The translations under genes and the position numbers were made by a program. From positions 1 to 64,000 of the forward strand of contig CAZMSQ010000011.1 in assembly GCA_964569025.1 (NCBI GenBank): DNA of 64,000 bases, read 5' to 3'. Numbering within the stretch: position 1 is the stretch's first letter; every line of letters begins with the position of its first letter. Positions 54,559 to 63,408 of this stretch are shown here, one piece after another. The notes beneath the pieces are model-generated. The model did no database searches. It worked only from the letters and a program-made list of their open reading frames with translations, and had not been told where the DNA came from. The stretch comes from CAZMSQ01 sp964569025. GTDB taxonomy: Bacteria; Bacteroidota; Bacteroidia; Chitinophagales; Saprospiraceae.

Positions 54559-56546
54559 ATGGCATATACAAGCATGATGGACTGTATCCGCGATTTGGAG
54601 CGGCACGGGAAACTGGTGAGGGTGAAGGAAGAGGTGGACCCTAATCTAGAGATGGCGGAAGTTCATAAGAGGATTTATGACCAGCAGGGGCCGGCGCTTT
54701 TTTTTGAGCGGGTGAAGGGGAGTCCNNNNNNNNNNNNNNNNNNNNNNNNNNNNNNNNNNNNNNNNNNNNNNNNNNNNNNNNNNNNNNNNNNNNNNNNNNN
54801 NNNNNNNNNNNNNNNNNNNNNNNNNGGATTTATGACCAGCAGGGGCCGGCGCTTTTTTTTGAGCGGGTGAAGGGGAGTCCTTTTCCAGCGGTTTCGAATA
54901 TTTACGGCACCATCGAGCGGACAGAATTCGTGTTTCGGCATACCCTTGAGAAGGTCAAAAAGGTGATTGAGCTGAAAGCAGACCCCACAAATCTGATGCG
55001 CAGACCCATGCGGTATCTGTCAGCACCGTTTACCGCGTTATCGGCATTGCCGATGAAATCTTGGGGGAAATCTGCGGTCCAATACGGGCGTACAACCATT
55101 GATCAGTTACCACAGGTGAAATCGTGGCCGATGGATGGCGGGGCATTTGTGACGCTGCCTCAGGTTTTCACCTTGCCGCCGGGAGAACGAAATATGATGA
55201 AAAGCAACCTGGGAATGTACCGGATTCAGCTCAGTGGCAATGAGTATCTCCTAAATAAGGAAATAGGCATGCACTATCAGCTGCACCGGGGCATTGGAGT
55301 ACACCATACAGCCTATAATACGAGTGATGAGCCCTTCCGGGCCTCAGTCTTTATCGGGGGGCCACCGTCCCATGCCTTTGCAGCAATTATGCCGCTTCCG
55401 GAAGGGCTCTCCGAATTGACCTTTGCCGGAATGCTGGCAGGTAGGCGTTTTCGGTATGCGATGGAGAATGGCCATGTGCTTTCAGGAGATGCCGATTTCG
55501 TAATTACAGGAACCATCCGAAAAGGTGAGAAAAAACCGGAAGGGCCGTTTGGAGACCACCTTGGGTATTACAGTCTGGAGCATGAATTTCCAGTTATGGA
55601 TGTAGATGGGGTGTATCACCGCAAAGATGCGGTCTGGCAGTTTACTGTTGTAGGAAGGCCGCCCCAGGAAGATTCGAGTTTCGGATATTTGATACACGAA
55701 TTGGTGGAGGAGTTGACCCCCGGAGAATTCCCGGGTATCCGTGAGGTCAATGCCGTTGATGCCGCGGGTGTGCACCCGCTCTTGCTGGCAGTTGGCAGTG
55801 AGCGGTATATGCCTTTCCGCGAGCGCAAACCGGAGGAAATCCTCACACAGGCCAACCATCTGCTCGGGAAAGGGCAGACAACTCTGGCCAAATATCTGGT
55901 GATTGCAGATGGGAATGAAGATCCAAAACTGAACTGCCACGACATCCCGGCGTTTTTTGACCACGTACTGAGACGAATCGACTGGAGGCGGGATTTGCAC
56001 TTTCAAACCATGACCACCATCGATACCCTTGATTATTCGGGGAGCGGATGGAATGCAGGGTCAAAAGTAGTAATGGCTTGTTGCAGCGACCCGATCCGCT
56101 CACTGGCCGACTCCCTGCCGAACGACTTCAGACTGCCAGATAGCATGCGAGAGCCACAGTTCTGGAGACCTGGAGTGCTGATCATACAGGCACAGCCGTT
56201 TAAGGATCAGCAGGATGCCATTCAGGAAATCGATGCTTTAAGTGCATTGGTCAAAGAGAAAGACTTCTCAGAAATTCCACTGATTGTGGTCGCTGATGAC
56301 AGCGCATTCACGGCAGCTACGGAAAACAACTTCCTCTGGGTCACCTTCACTCGTTCCAACCCTTCTCATGATATTTACGGAGTTGGAGCCACTGTAAATT
56401 ACAAACATTGGGGGTGCACAGGACCACTTATTATCGATGCCCGCATTAAGCCTCACCACGCTCCTGTGCTTGAGAGCGACCCCGCAGCATCAGTTCGCGC
56501 AGATCGTATCTTCGCCAAAGGTGGTTCACTCTCCCAATTCGGCTAA
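54559..56546 (+). CDS. ubiD: UbiD-family decarboxylase, split by a spurious gap
   Basis: When the 55-base duplicate flanking the N run is collapsed (remove 54726-54880), the frame is open from the ATG at 54559 to the TAA at 56546: 610 residues. It runs MAYTSMMDCIRDLERHGKLVRVKEE, then HKRIYDQQGPALFFERVKGSP joined to FPAVSNIYGTIERTEF. Family signatures: GVHHTAYNTSDEP region, GGPPSHAFAAIMPLPEGLSELTFAGMLAG and PEGPFGDHLGYYSLEHEFPVMDV (prFMN/metal site: Glu-Gly-Pro-Phe-Gly), ending IDARIKPHHAP. These enzymes decarboxylate aromatic or alpha,beta-unsaturated acids with prenyl-FMN, for example in ubiquinone or menaquinone biosynthesis. No UbiX is in the window. As written, the two halves are in different frames. 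Confidence 0.9.
54726..54825. other. Assembly gap (100 N) inside ubiD, apparently artificial
   Basis: The 55 bases before the gap (54671-54725) are identical to the 55 bases after it (54826-54880), including an eight-T run. The contig ends overlap and should have been joined; there is no missing sequence. Confidence 0.9.
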
Positions 56547-56589
56547 CGCTCCGAACAGTTTCCCCTTTTCGGGGTCTTGGAATATTCAA

Positions 56590-56597
56590 TATCTTTG
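56590..56597 (+). promoter_or_regulatory. Predicted -7 element of ffh
   Basis: TATCTTTG matches TAnnTTTG, 50 bases upstream of the ATG at 56647, in the space after ubiD. Confidence 0.5.
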
Positions 56598-56646
56598 CTT
56601 CCCGGATAAGAATCCGCGTACATTTTCAAATTCAGCAATCAATACC

Positions 56647-58044
56647 ATGTTTGACAATCTCAGCGAACGGTTGGAAGGAGCGCTCAAAACGCTCAAAGGA
56701 GAAAGCAAACTTACCGAGCTTAATATCGCCCAGTCGGTCAAAGAAATCCGCAGGGCCCTCGTTTCAGCCGATGTCAATTATAAGATAGCCAAAGAGTTTA
56801 CCGATAAGATTAAGGATGAAGCACTAGGCACCCAAAATGTGCTGAAGTCGGTAAAGCCAGGTGAGTTGATGGTAAAAATCGTGCAGGACGAACTCGCCAG
56901 CCTCATGGGCGGTGAGGCGGCTGACTTCTCCATCAAAGGCTCCCCGGCTGTCATTCTGATTGCCGGCCTGCAGGGTTCAGGAAAGACAACATTTTCCGGA
57001 AAGCTGGCCAATTTCTTGAAAACCAAAAAGAAGAAAAAACCCCTCCTCGTTGCCTGTGATGTTTATCGTCCCGCAGCCATTAATCAGCTGACGGTTATCG
57101 GCGAGCAAATCAAAGTGCCGGTCTATAGAGAAGAGGAGAATAAGAATCCAGTACAGATTGCCACAAACGCCCTGATGCACGCAAAGCAGCACGGGTTTGA
57201 CATTCTCATCATCGATACAGCAGGCCGTCTTGCTGTTGATGAGGAAATGATGAATGAAATCGCCTCAATCAAAAACACCATCACGCCGGATGAGACCCTG
57301 TTTGTGGTAGACTCCATGACCGGACAGGATGCTGTCAATACCGCAGAAGCATTCAACGACCGGATTGACTATGACGGGGTGGTGCTCACGAAACTCGATG
57401 GCGATACCCGGGGTGGTGCAGCCCTGTCAATCAAGTATACCGTTGGCAAACCCATCAAATTTGTTTCCACTGGTGAGCAGATGGAGACCATTGATGTCTT
57501 TCACCCGGAGCGAATGGCCCAGCGCATCCTCGGTATGGGCGACATCGTTTCATTTGTTGAAAAAGCACAAGAGCAGTTTGACGAAAAAGAAGCCAAGCGC
57601 CTCGAGCGCAAAATCAAGAAAAACAAATTTGACTTCAACGATTTTCTCAGCCAGCTCAACCAGATTCGCAAAATGGGCGACATCAAAAGTTTGATGGGAA
57701 TGATTCCCGGCATGAACAAACTGACGCGCAATCTGGATATTGATGACAAGGCATTTGGAAAGGTTGAATCCATTATCTATTCAATGACTCCGGATGAACG
57801 AGCCAACCCTGAGCTCATCAATCCAAGCCGAAAGAAACGCATCGCTTCTGGTTGTGGCCGTGATATGATGGAAGTCAATCAATTTCTCAAACAATTTGAG
57901 GAAATGCGGAAAATGATGCACCGCCTCAGTACCGGCAAGGGAATCCCAGGAATGCCGGGGATGAGTGCGCCCGTTGCAGCAGGAGCAGGAGGACCTCGGC
58001 GGGCTACAAAGCGTCGCAACCCGGGCAAACGAAAGAAACGGTAA
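56647..58044 (+). CDS. ffh: Signal recognition particle protein Ffh
   Basis: 465 residues from the ATG at 56647, where the family start MFDNLSERLEGALKTLKGES lies; the long frame upstream overlaps ubiD and is not coding. GTPase motifs: GLQGSGKTTFSGKLA (G1), DVYRPAAINQL, DTAGRLAVD (G3), TKLDGDTRGGAAL (G4). The C-terminal M domain has the Met-rich signal-binding region: FDFNDFLSQLNQIRKMGDIKSLMGMIPGMNKLTRNL and the NPSRKKRIASGCGRDMMEVNQFLKQFEEMRKMM helix. With 4.5S RNA it targets nascent membrane proteins to FtsY. Neither ffs nor ftsY is in the window. Confidence 0.96.
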   Translation: MFDNLSERLEGALKTLKGESKLTELNIAQSVKEIRRALVSADVNYKIAKEFTDKIKDEALGTQNVLKSVKPGELMVKIVQDELASLMGGEAADFSIKGSPAVILIAGLQGSGKTTFSGKLANFLKTKKKKKPLLVACDVYRPAAINQLTVIGEQIKVPVYREEENKNPVQIATNALMHAKQHGFDILIIDTAGRLAVDEEMMNEIASIKNTITPDETLFVVDSMTGQDAVNTAEAFNDRIDYDGVVLTKLDGDTRGGAALSIKYTVGKPIKFVSTGEQMETIDVFHPERMAQRILGMGDIVSFVEKAQEQFDEKEAKRLERKIKKNKFDFNDFLSQLNQIRKMGDIKSLMGMIPGMNKLTRNLDIDDKAFGKVESIIYSMTPDERANPELINPSRKKRIASGCGRDMMEVNQFLKQFEEMRKMMHRLSTGKGIPGMPGMSAPVAAGAGGPRRATKRRNPGKRKKR

Positions 58045-58077
58045 ACAAGACGACATCACCGTTCCTGTTTTTTCCGC

Positions 58078-58085
58078 TATATTTG
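58078..58085 (+). promoter_or_regulatory. Predicted -7 element of the TonB-dependent receptor gene
   Basis: TATATTTG, the ideal TAnnTTTG form, 77 bases upstream of the ATG at 58162 and 34 bases after the ffh stop. Confidence 0.5.
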
Positions 58086-58161
58086 GCGCTTTGATGACTG
58101 GCTGAAATCACTCTGAAATCCATTTGGAGCCTCGATTCCGCCAGGAAATAACCATATCTCC

Positions 58162-60507
58162 ATGCATCATCGCGGATTCTTTCTCCTCCTTGCCATCCTT
58201 TTGTCCTTTACAGCCTCTGCTCAGGAAGGCATCATACGGGGTAACGTATTCGACGATGCTTCCGGAGAGCCGGTTATGTTCGCAACCGTGCGGCTACTGG
58301 GTACAAACACAGGTACCACCACCAACGAAGAAGGCTTTTTTTCCCTCCTTGAAGTTGCACCGGGTAATTATACGGTTGTGGTGAGTTTCATTGGATATGA
58401 CAGCGTTGCCACCCAGGCCACCGTCAAACCAGGGGAAGTGGTCTACCTCAGAATGACCATGAAAGAGGCCGGTGTCAATCTCGGTGTGGTCGACGTGACC
58501 GGCACCCGAGAACAAGCTCGCACAGAGGTGCAAGTGTCCAAGGTGCGCGTTACCCCCAAACGCATCAATGCCATGCCCTCCGTCGGAGGCCAGCCAGATC
58601 TGGCTCAATACCTGCCAGTACTCCCCGGAGTCATTTTCACAGGCGACCAGGGCGGACAGCTTTACATCCGTGGAGGCTCTCCGGATCAAAACAGGGTCCT
58701 CCTTGATGGAATGACCATATTCAACCCGTTCCACTCCATCGGATTTTTCTCAGTCTTCGAGACCGAAACCATCAGAAGTATTGACGTATTCACCGGCGGA
58801 TTCTCTGCGGAATACGGCGGGAGAGTGTCAGCGGTACTGGACATCAAAACCCGGGAAGGAAACAAAAAACGCCTTTCTGGAGTGGCCTCGATTAACCCCT
58901 TTCAGGGCAAACTCCTGCTGGAAGGTCCTATTGTGCCACTGAAGGAAGACGGTCAAGGAGGCAGCCTCTCGTTTATCCTGACCGGAAAAACCTCCATCAT
59001 TCAGGAGACCTCAAAATCCCTCTATCGCTATGCCTCTGATACATCCTTTTTCAATCTCGGCATTGACAGGCTGCCAGAAGAAGAGCGTCCCGAGCGGGCC
59101 ACACCCGAAGAAGTCGGACTCCCCTTTTCATTTACCGACCTCTATGGCAAAATCAGCCTCGTCGCAGGAAATGGCAGCAAGCTGAACCTCTTCGGGTTCA
59201 ATTTTAATGACCGTGTCCAATACCCACAGCTCGGACTCGACTGGGACTCATATGGCCTGGGCTTTAATTTTGCAGTCTTGCCTCCCAATACCAATCTGGC
59301 CGCAGATGGCACCTTCGCATTCTCAGATTATGAGGTGGTCCTGAACCGCGCCAACGAGGGTCCCCGCCGCAGCCGCGTGAGCGGGTTTAATCTGCTCATG
59401 AACTTTACCAACTTCCACAAACGCGGTGAGGTCAGATACGGTGTTGAATTCAACGGAATCCGCACAGAGCTTGAATTCCGCAATTTCAGGGGTATCACAT
59501 TTGAATTCAACCAGAACACCACCGAAATTGCCCCATATGCCAAGTATCGTGGTAAATTCGGAAATCTGGTTATTGAGCCCAGTGTACGTGCTCATTTCTA
59601 TGCCTCACTCGGCGATTTGTCTATCGAGCCCCGTCTCGGCATGAAATACAATGCCACCCCCTGGCTGCGCTTCAAACTGGCCACAGGGCTCTTCTCCCAA
59701 AACCTCATCAGCACCGTCAGCGACCTCGATCTGGTGAATCTGTTTGTTGGATTTATCGCTGATCCCAACCAAACTTTCAATAAGCCAGCCTCCTCCGAGC
59801 GAACCGATCACCGATTGCAAAAATCAGTTCACCTGATCACCGGCATGGAAGTCGACCTGACGCCACAGCTTACCCTGAACGTCGAACCTTACATCAAGCA
59901 TTTCCCCCAACTCATCACCATCAATCGCAATAAATCAAACGACCGGGATTCTGATTTCGCCACCGAAACCGGCCAGGCCATGGGTCTCGACGTGTCCCTG
60001 AAATATGAAACCCGAGAGTGGTACTTCTGGTGGGCCTACTCTCTGGGGAAAGTGACCCGCGATGATGGTTTCGAAGAATACCCGCCGATTTTCGACCGCA
60101 GACACAACACCAATATTTTGGTCACCCGCACCTTCGGCAAAGATCTCAATTGGGAGGTCAGCGGCCGATGGAACTATGGTACCGGATTCCCTTTCACCCA
60201 GATTCAAGGCTTCAGTTCCATTTTCCTCTTTAACGAGGGGCTTTCAAGTGACCCACTGACAGAAAACCCGGATCTGTATATTATTCCTTCTCAAACCCGC
60301 AACGGCGGACGACTACCGGTTTACAGCAGACTGGACTTTTCTCTGAAATACACCCACCAGTTTTCAAAAAATGTCAAACTTGAAACAGTGGCCAGCGTCA
60401 CCAATGCCATGAACCGCGACAATATTTTCTTTTTCGTAGTCGAGGAAAACCAGCGCATCGATCAACTGCCCATTCTGCCGAGCCTCGGGCTCACACTGAG
60501 CTGGTAG
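58162..60507 (+). CDS. TonB-dependent receptor with carboxypeptidase-regulatory N-terminal domain
   Basis: 781 residues. Signal peptide to about residue 20, then a CarboxypepD_reg-like domain (IIRGNVFDDASGEPVMFATVRLLGTNTGTTTNEEGFFSL, residues about 22-110), a plug domain (about 125-230, LPGVIFTGDQGGQLYIRGGSPDQNRVLLDGMTIFNPFHSIG) and a beta-barrel ending in a strand motif ILPSLGLTLSW. No SusD-like gene is near, so it is not a typical polysaccharide-utilisation locus. Substrate unknown. The next gene is the secreted deiminase, 35 bases downstream. Confidence 0.92.
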   Translation: MHHRGFFLLLAILLSFTASAQEGIIRGNVFDDASGEPVMFATVRLLGTNTGTTTNEEGFFSLLEVAPGNYTVVVSFIGYDSVATQATVKPGEVVYLRMTMKEAGVNLGVVDVTGTREQARTEVQVSKVRVTPKRINAMPSVGGQPDLAQYLPVLPGVIFTGDQGGQLYIRGGSPDQNRVLLDGMTIFNPFHSIGFFSVFETETIRSIDVFTGGFSAEYGGRVSAVLDIKTREGNKKRLSGVASINPFQGKLLLEGPIVPLKEDGQGGSLSFILTGKTSIIQETSKSLYRYASDTSFFNLGIDRLPEEERPERATPEEVGLPFSFTDLYGKISLVAGNGSKLNLFGFNFNDRVQYPQLGLDWDSYGLGFNFAVLPPNTNLAADGTFAFSDYEVVLNRANEGPRRSRVSGFNLLMNFTNFHKRGEVRYGVEFNGIRTELEFRNFRGITFEFNQNTTEIAPYAKYRGKFGNLVIEPSVRAHFYASLGDLSIEPRLGMKYNATPWLRFKLATGLFSQNLISTVSDLDLVNLFVGFIADPNQTFNKPASSERTDHRLQKSVHLITGMEVDLTPQLTLNVEPYIKHFPQLITINRNKSNDRDSDFATETGQAMGLDVSLKYETREWYFWWAYSLGKVTRDDGFEEYPPIFDRRHNTNILVTRTFGKDLNWEVSGRWNYGTGFPFTQIQGFSSIFLFNEGLSSDPLTENPDLYIIPSQTRNGGRLPVYSRLDFSLKYTHQFSKNVKLETVASVTNAMNRDNIFFFVVEENQRIDQLPILPSLGLTLSW

Positions 60508-60542
60508 CAGGGATTATTCACCCACATACACCCTCAGCACAT

Positions 60543-62336
60543 ATGAAACATATCATTCTCACTACCCTCCTCTCTCTTTCATTGATGGCAGTCACAGCCC
60601 AACAAACCGGACTGCCAAGATACCTGACCGGGGACGAACGTGCCACTCTCTCTGTTTCGGGGTATGTGCACCCAGAGCTTCCCTCCGGCACAGCCGACAT
60701 CACGACCATCCCACCTGACCAACCAATCAGAAGTATGGCCGAATGGGAAGAGATGGAGGCCATTGTGGTGACCTGGACCCAATACCGAAGCGTCCTCGCA
60801 AAAATAATCGAGGCGGCACAAGAAGAATGCCGCGTTATCGTAGTGGCAACAAGTGCTGGAGCTGCACAGGCCCAACTGCAAAACACCTACGGAGTCACTC
60901 CCAACTCAAACGTCGAATTCGTCAGCGCTCCGTTTAACTCAATATGGGTCAGGGACTACGGACCCAATACCGCCTATCTCAATGACGTGGACTCTCTCGT
61001 GCTGGTCGACTGGATTTATAACCGAAACCGCCCCGCCGATGATGCCATGGCTGTCGACCTTGCCGAATATCTGGATCTGCCGCTCCTTTCTATGACACAG
61101 GCGCCTTTTGACCTTGTGAATACAGGAGGGAATTTCATGTCTGACGGCATGGGCACAGGCTTTTCATCAAAATTGGTGCTGGAGGAGAATCTTGCCGGAA
61201 ACCCATGGGATGCATCCCCGAAAGATGAGTCAGGAGTTGCGGCAGCCATGGATACTTTTATGGGTATCGATCCCTATGTGCTGATGGAAAAACTTCCGTA
61301 CGATGGCATTCACCACATCGATATGCACATGAAGCTGCTTGATGAAGAAACACTGCTGGTGGGTAAATTCCCAGAGAATATCTCTGATGGGCCACAGATA
61401 GAAGCAAATATCCAATACGTCATTAATCAATTTCAGAGTGCCTGGGGAAAGCCCTTTCGGGTGGTCCGCATCCCGCAACCTCCCTGCGGCAACGGGCTTT
61501 ATCCGCCGGCTTGCAGCAACCCCTACGAATACCGAACCTACGTAAATTCGCTCATTGTCAACGGCTCTGTGTTGGTCCCCGTATACGGTACCCCACTCGA
61601 TGATGAAGCGCTCGCCATCTGGCAGCAACACATGCCAGGCTATCAGATTATCGGTATCAACTGCAGCTCCATCATCAATGCTGGCGGAGCAATTCACTGC
61701 ATCACCAAAGAGATCGGCGTGGCTGAGCCACTGCGCATCGCCACATCCCGAATCGATACATCCTGCGCCGGCGAGGTCGTGCCGGTTCAAGCAATTATCC
61801 AGCATAAAAGCGGCATCACCGAAGCCACCCTCTCCTACTCCACCGATCCGTCCGGAGGCAGCTACACTACTATTCCTCTCACGCAACTTCAAGACAGCCT
61901 CTACACAGCTGAATTGCCGGCTTTCGCCGCCGGGCAGTCCGTCTCCTACTTTCTCTCTGCTACCGCCTCCTCTGGAAAGACCATCAACCGACCACTAATG
62001 GCCCCGGAAGGTGCTTGGACCTGGCAGGTAGGAGGGTGCAGCGTAACCTCGACCACTTCTTTGATGGCTCCTCCCGCAATTACCTTCCACGACATCTATC
62101 CGAACCCTGCTCGTGCCATTACCGCCATTCCGGTCAGCACCGATCGCACCATCGATATCCGACTGGAAATAAATGACTTAACAGGAGCCCATGTCCAGTC
62201 AATTTACAGAGGACCACTCCCTGCCGGAAAAAAACACTTTTTCGTGAATGCCAGTACCATACCGGCCGGCCTCTATGCAGCCGTATTGCACACACCCTAT
62301 GGAACCTTTACGCAAAAAATGGTTGTTCAACATTAA
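60543..62336 (+). CDS. Secreted agmatine/peptidylarginine deiminase-like enzyme with T9SS tail
   Basis: 597 residues. Signal peptide (MKHIILTTLLSLSLMAVTAQ), then a PAD_porph-type deiminase domain (about residues 60-400). Catalytic signatures: NSIWVRDYGPNTAYL (Asp), GIHHIDMHMKLLDEETLLVGKF (His) and GGAIHCITKEIG (nucleophilic Cys, near residue 383). A substrate-binding NTGGNFMSDGMGTGFSSKLV loop also matches. A linker beta domain follows, and the last 80 residues carry a type A sorting domain (IYPNPARAITAIPVST...AGLYAAVLHTPYG). Like P. gingivalis PPAD it would be exported and could convert peptidyl-Arg or free agmatine to citrulline or carbamoylputrescine; which cannot be told. Confidence 0.92.
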   Translation: MKHIILTTLLSLSLMAVTAQQTGLPRYLTGDERATLSVSGYVHPELPSGTADITTIPPDQPIRSMAEWEEMEAIVVTWTQYRSVLAKIIEAAQEECRVIVVATSAGAAQAQLQNTYGVTPNSNVEFVSAPFNSIWVRDYGPNTAYLNDVDSLVLVDWIYNRNRPADDAMAVDLAEYLDLPLLSMTQAPFDLVNTGGNFMSDGMGTGFSSKLVLEENLAGNPWDASPKDESGVAAAMDTFMGIDPYVLMEKLPYDGIHHIDMHMKLLDEETLLVGKFPENISDGPQIEANIQYVINQFQSAWGKPFRVVRIPQPPCGNGLYPPACSNPYEYRTYVNSLIVNGSVLVPVYGTPLDDEALAIWQQHMPGYQIIGINCSSIINAGGAIHCITKEIGVAEPLRIATSRIDTSCAGEVVPVQAIIQHKSGITEATLSYSTDPSGGSYTTIPLTQLQDSLYTAELPAFAAGQSVSYFLSATASSGKTINRPLMAPEGAWTWQVGGCSVTSTTSLMAPPAITFHDIYPNPARAITAIPVSTDRTIDIRLEINDLTGAHVQSIYRGPLPAGKKHFFVNASTIPAGLYAAVLHTPYGTFTQKMVVQH

Positions 62337-62352
62337 ACGGTACCTCCTCTTT

Positions 62353-63372
62353 ATGAAGAAGAGACCATGTTTGCTCCGGTGCCTGTTGATTCAGACCCTC
62401 CTCCCCCTGTCTTTTCTTTGCCATGGGCAATATGCAGAACAAGAAATAGCCATCCCTTGTGCCTCTGACAGTCTCTATGGTACGCTGACGCTTCCGGATT
62501 CAATCTCTCATCCCCCTCTCATTCTCCTCATTGCAGGCTCCGGACCCACAGATCGCGATGGCAATAATACACTCGTAGCAGGGAAAAACAACTCCCTGAA
62601 AATGCTGGCGTATGATCTTGCCAGTCGGGGGATTGCCTCTTTGCGATACGACAAACGAGGGATCGGAGCCAGCCGAAAAGCGGCCCGGTCACTCAATTCA
62701 GATTCAATTGACGAGGCAAGCTTGACTTTTGACGATTTTGTAACAGATGCGTTGAGCTGGGTGGGGTATTTTTCCAAAAGCACCACAACCGGCCCCGTCT
62801 TTATAGCCGGACACAGCGAAGGAAGCCTAATCGCCATCCGGACTGCCCGCCTTGTTGAAGACGAAATTTCCGGCATCATTTCCATTGCCGGCCCAGGTCG
62901 GTCATTTGACACAATCCTCATCGAGCAGCTATCGGCAGGTGCCCCTTTTTTGGTGCCTGGTGCAAGACAGATTCTGGACAGCATGACCGCTGGCGTGCGG
63001 GTCGATACGGTACCTCCAATGCTGAATTCGCTCTTCAGGCCCAGTGTCCAGCCATTTCTGATCAGTCTGTTGAAATATCACCCGGCACAAGAAATCGCCG
63101 CCCTTTCCCCGCTCCCAACACTCATCCTTCAGGGTACCCATGATTTGCAAATCACACCAGAAGACGCTCGAGCCTTGTCTGATGCAAGGCCGGATGCGAA
63201 AGTCATCGAAATCAGGGGGATGAATCACATCCTCAAATCAGCACCAGCTGAAAGACTGCCTAATTTACTGACCTATTCCCAACCGGATTTGCCACTGGCC
63301 CAAGGCCTGGTTGAAGCAATCACGGCCTTTGTCAATGAAACCCTCTCAGCAAAACCAACCAAACCCAAGTGA
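62353..63372 (+). CDS. Secreted alpha/beta hydrolase
   Basis: 339 residues from the ATG at 62353, where a signal peptide begins (RPCLLRCLLIQTLLPLSFLCHG); the frame reaches into the deiminase gene and is not used before. Alpha/beta hydrolase signatures: ILLIAGSGPTDRDGNN (oxyanion region), the FIAGHSEGSLIAI nucleophile elbow (GHSEG, Ser), LILQGTHDLQITPEDAR (acid Asp) and GMNHILKSAP (catalytic His). Esterase or peptidase role; substrate unknown. The ATG lies 17 bases after the deiminase stop, so the two are likely cotranscribed. Confidence 0.88.
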   Translation: MKKRPCLLRCLLIQTLLPLSFLCHGQYAEQEIAIPCASDSLYGTLTLPDSISHPPLILLIAGSGPTDRDGNNTLVAGKNNSLKMLAYDLASRGIASLRYDKRGIGASRKAARSLNSDSIDEASLTFDDFVTDALSWVGYFSKSTTTGPVFIAGHSEGSLIAIRTARLVEDEISGIISIAGPGRSFDTILIEQLSAGAPFLVPGARQILDSMTAGVRVDTVPPMLNSLFRPSVQPFLISLLKYHPAQEIAALSPLPTLILQGTHDLQITPEDARALSDARPDAKVIEIRGMNHILKSAPAERLPNLLTYSQPDLPLAQGLVEAITAFVNETLSAKPTKPK

Positions 63373-63408
63373 GAATGGCTCTTGAGCCACCAATGTCAGG
63401 ATATCGGA

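Noticed and set aside
63376..63389. 6-base hairpin TGGCTC-TT-GAGCCA between converging genes
   Set aside because: No T run on either side; too short to call a terminator.
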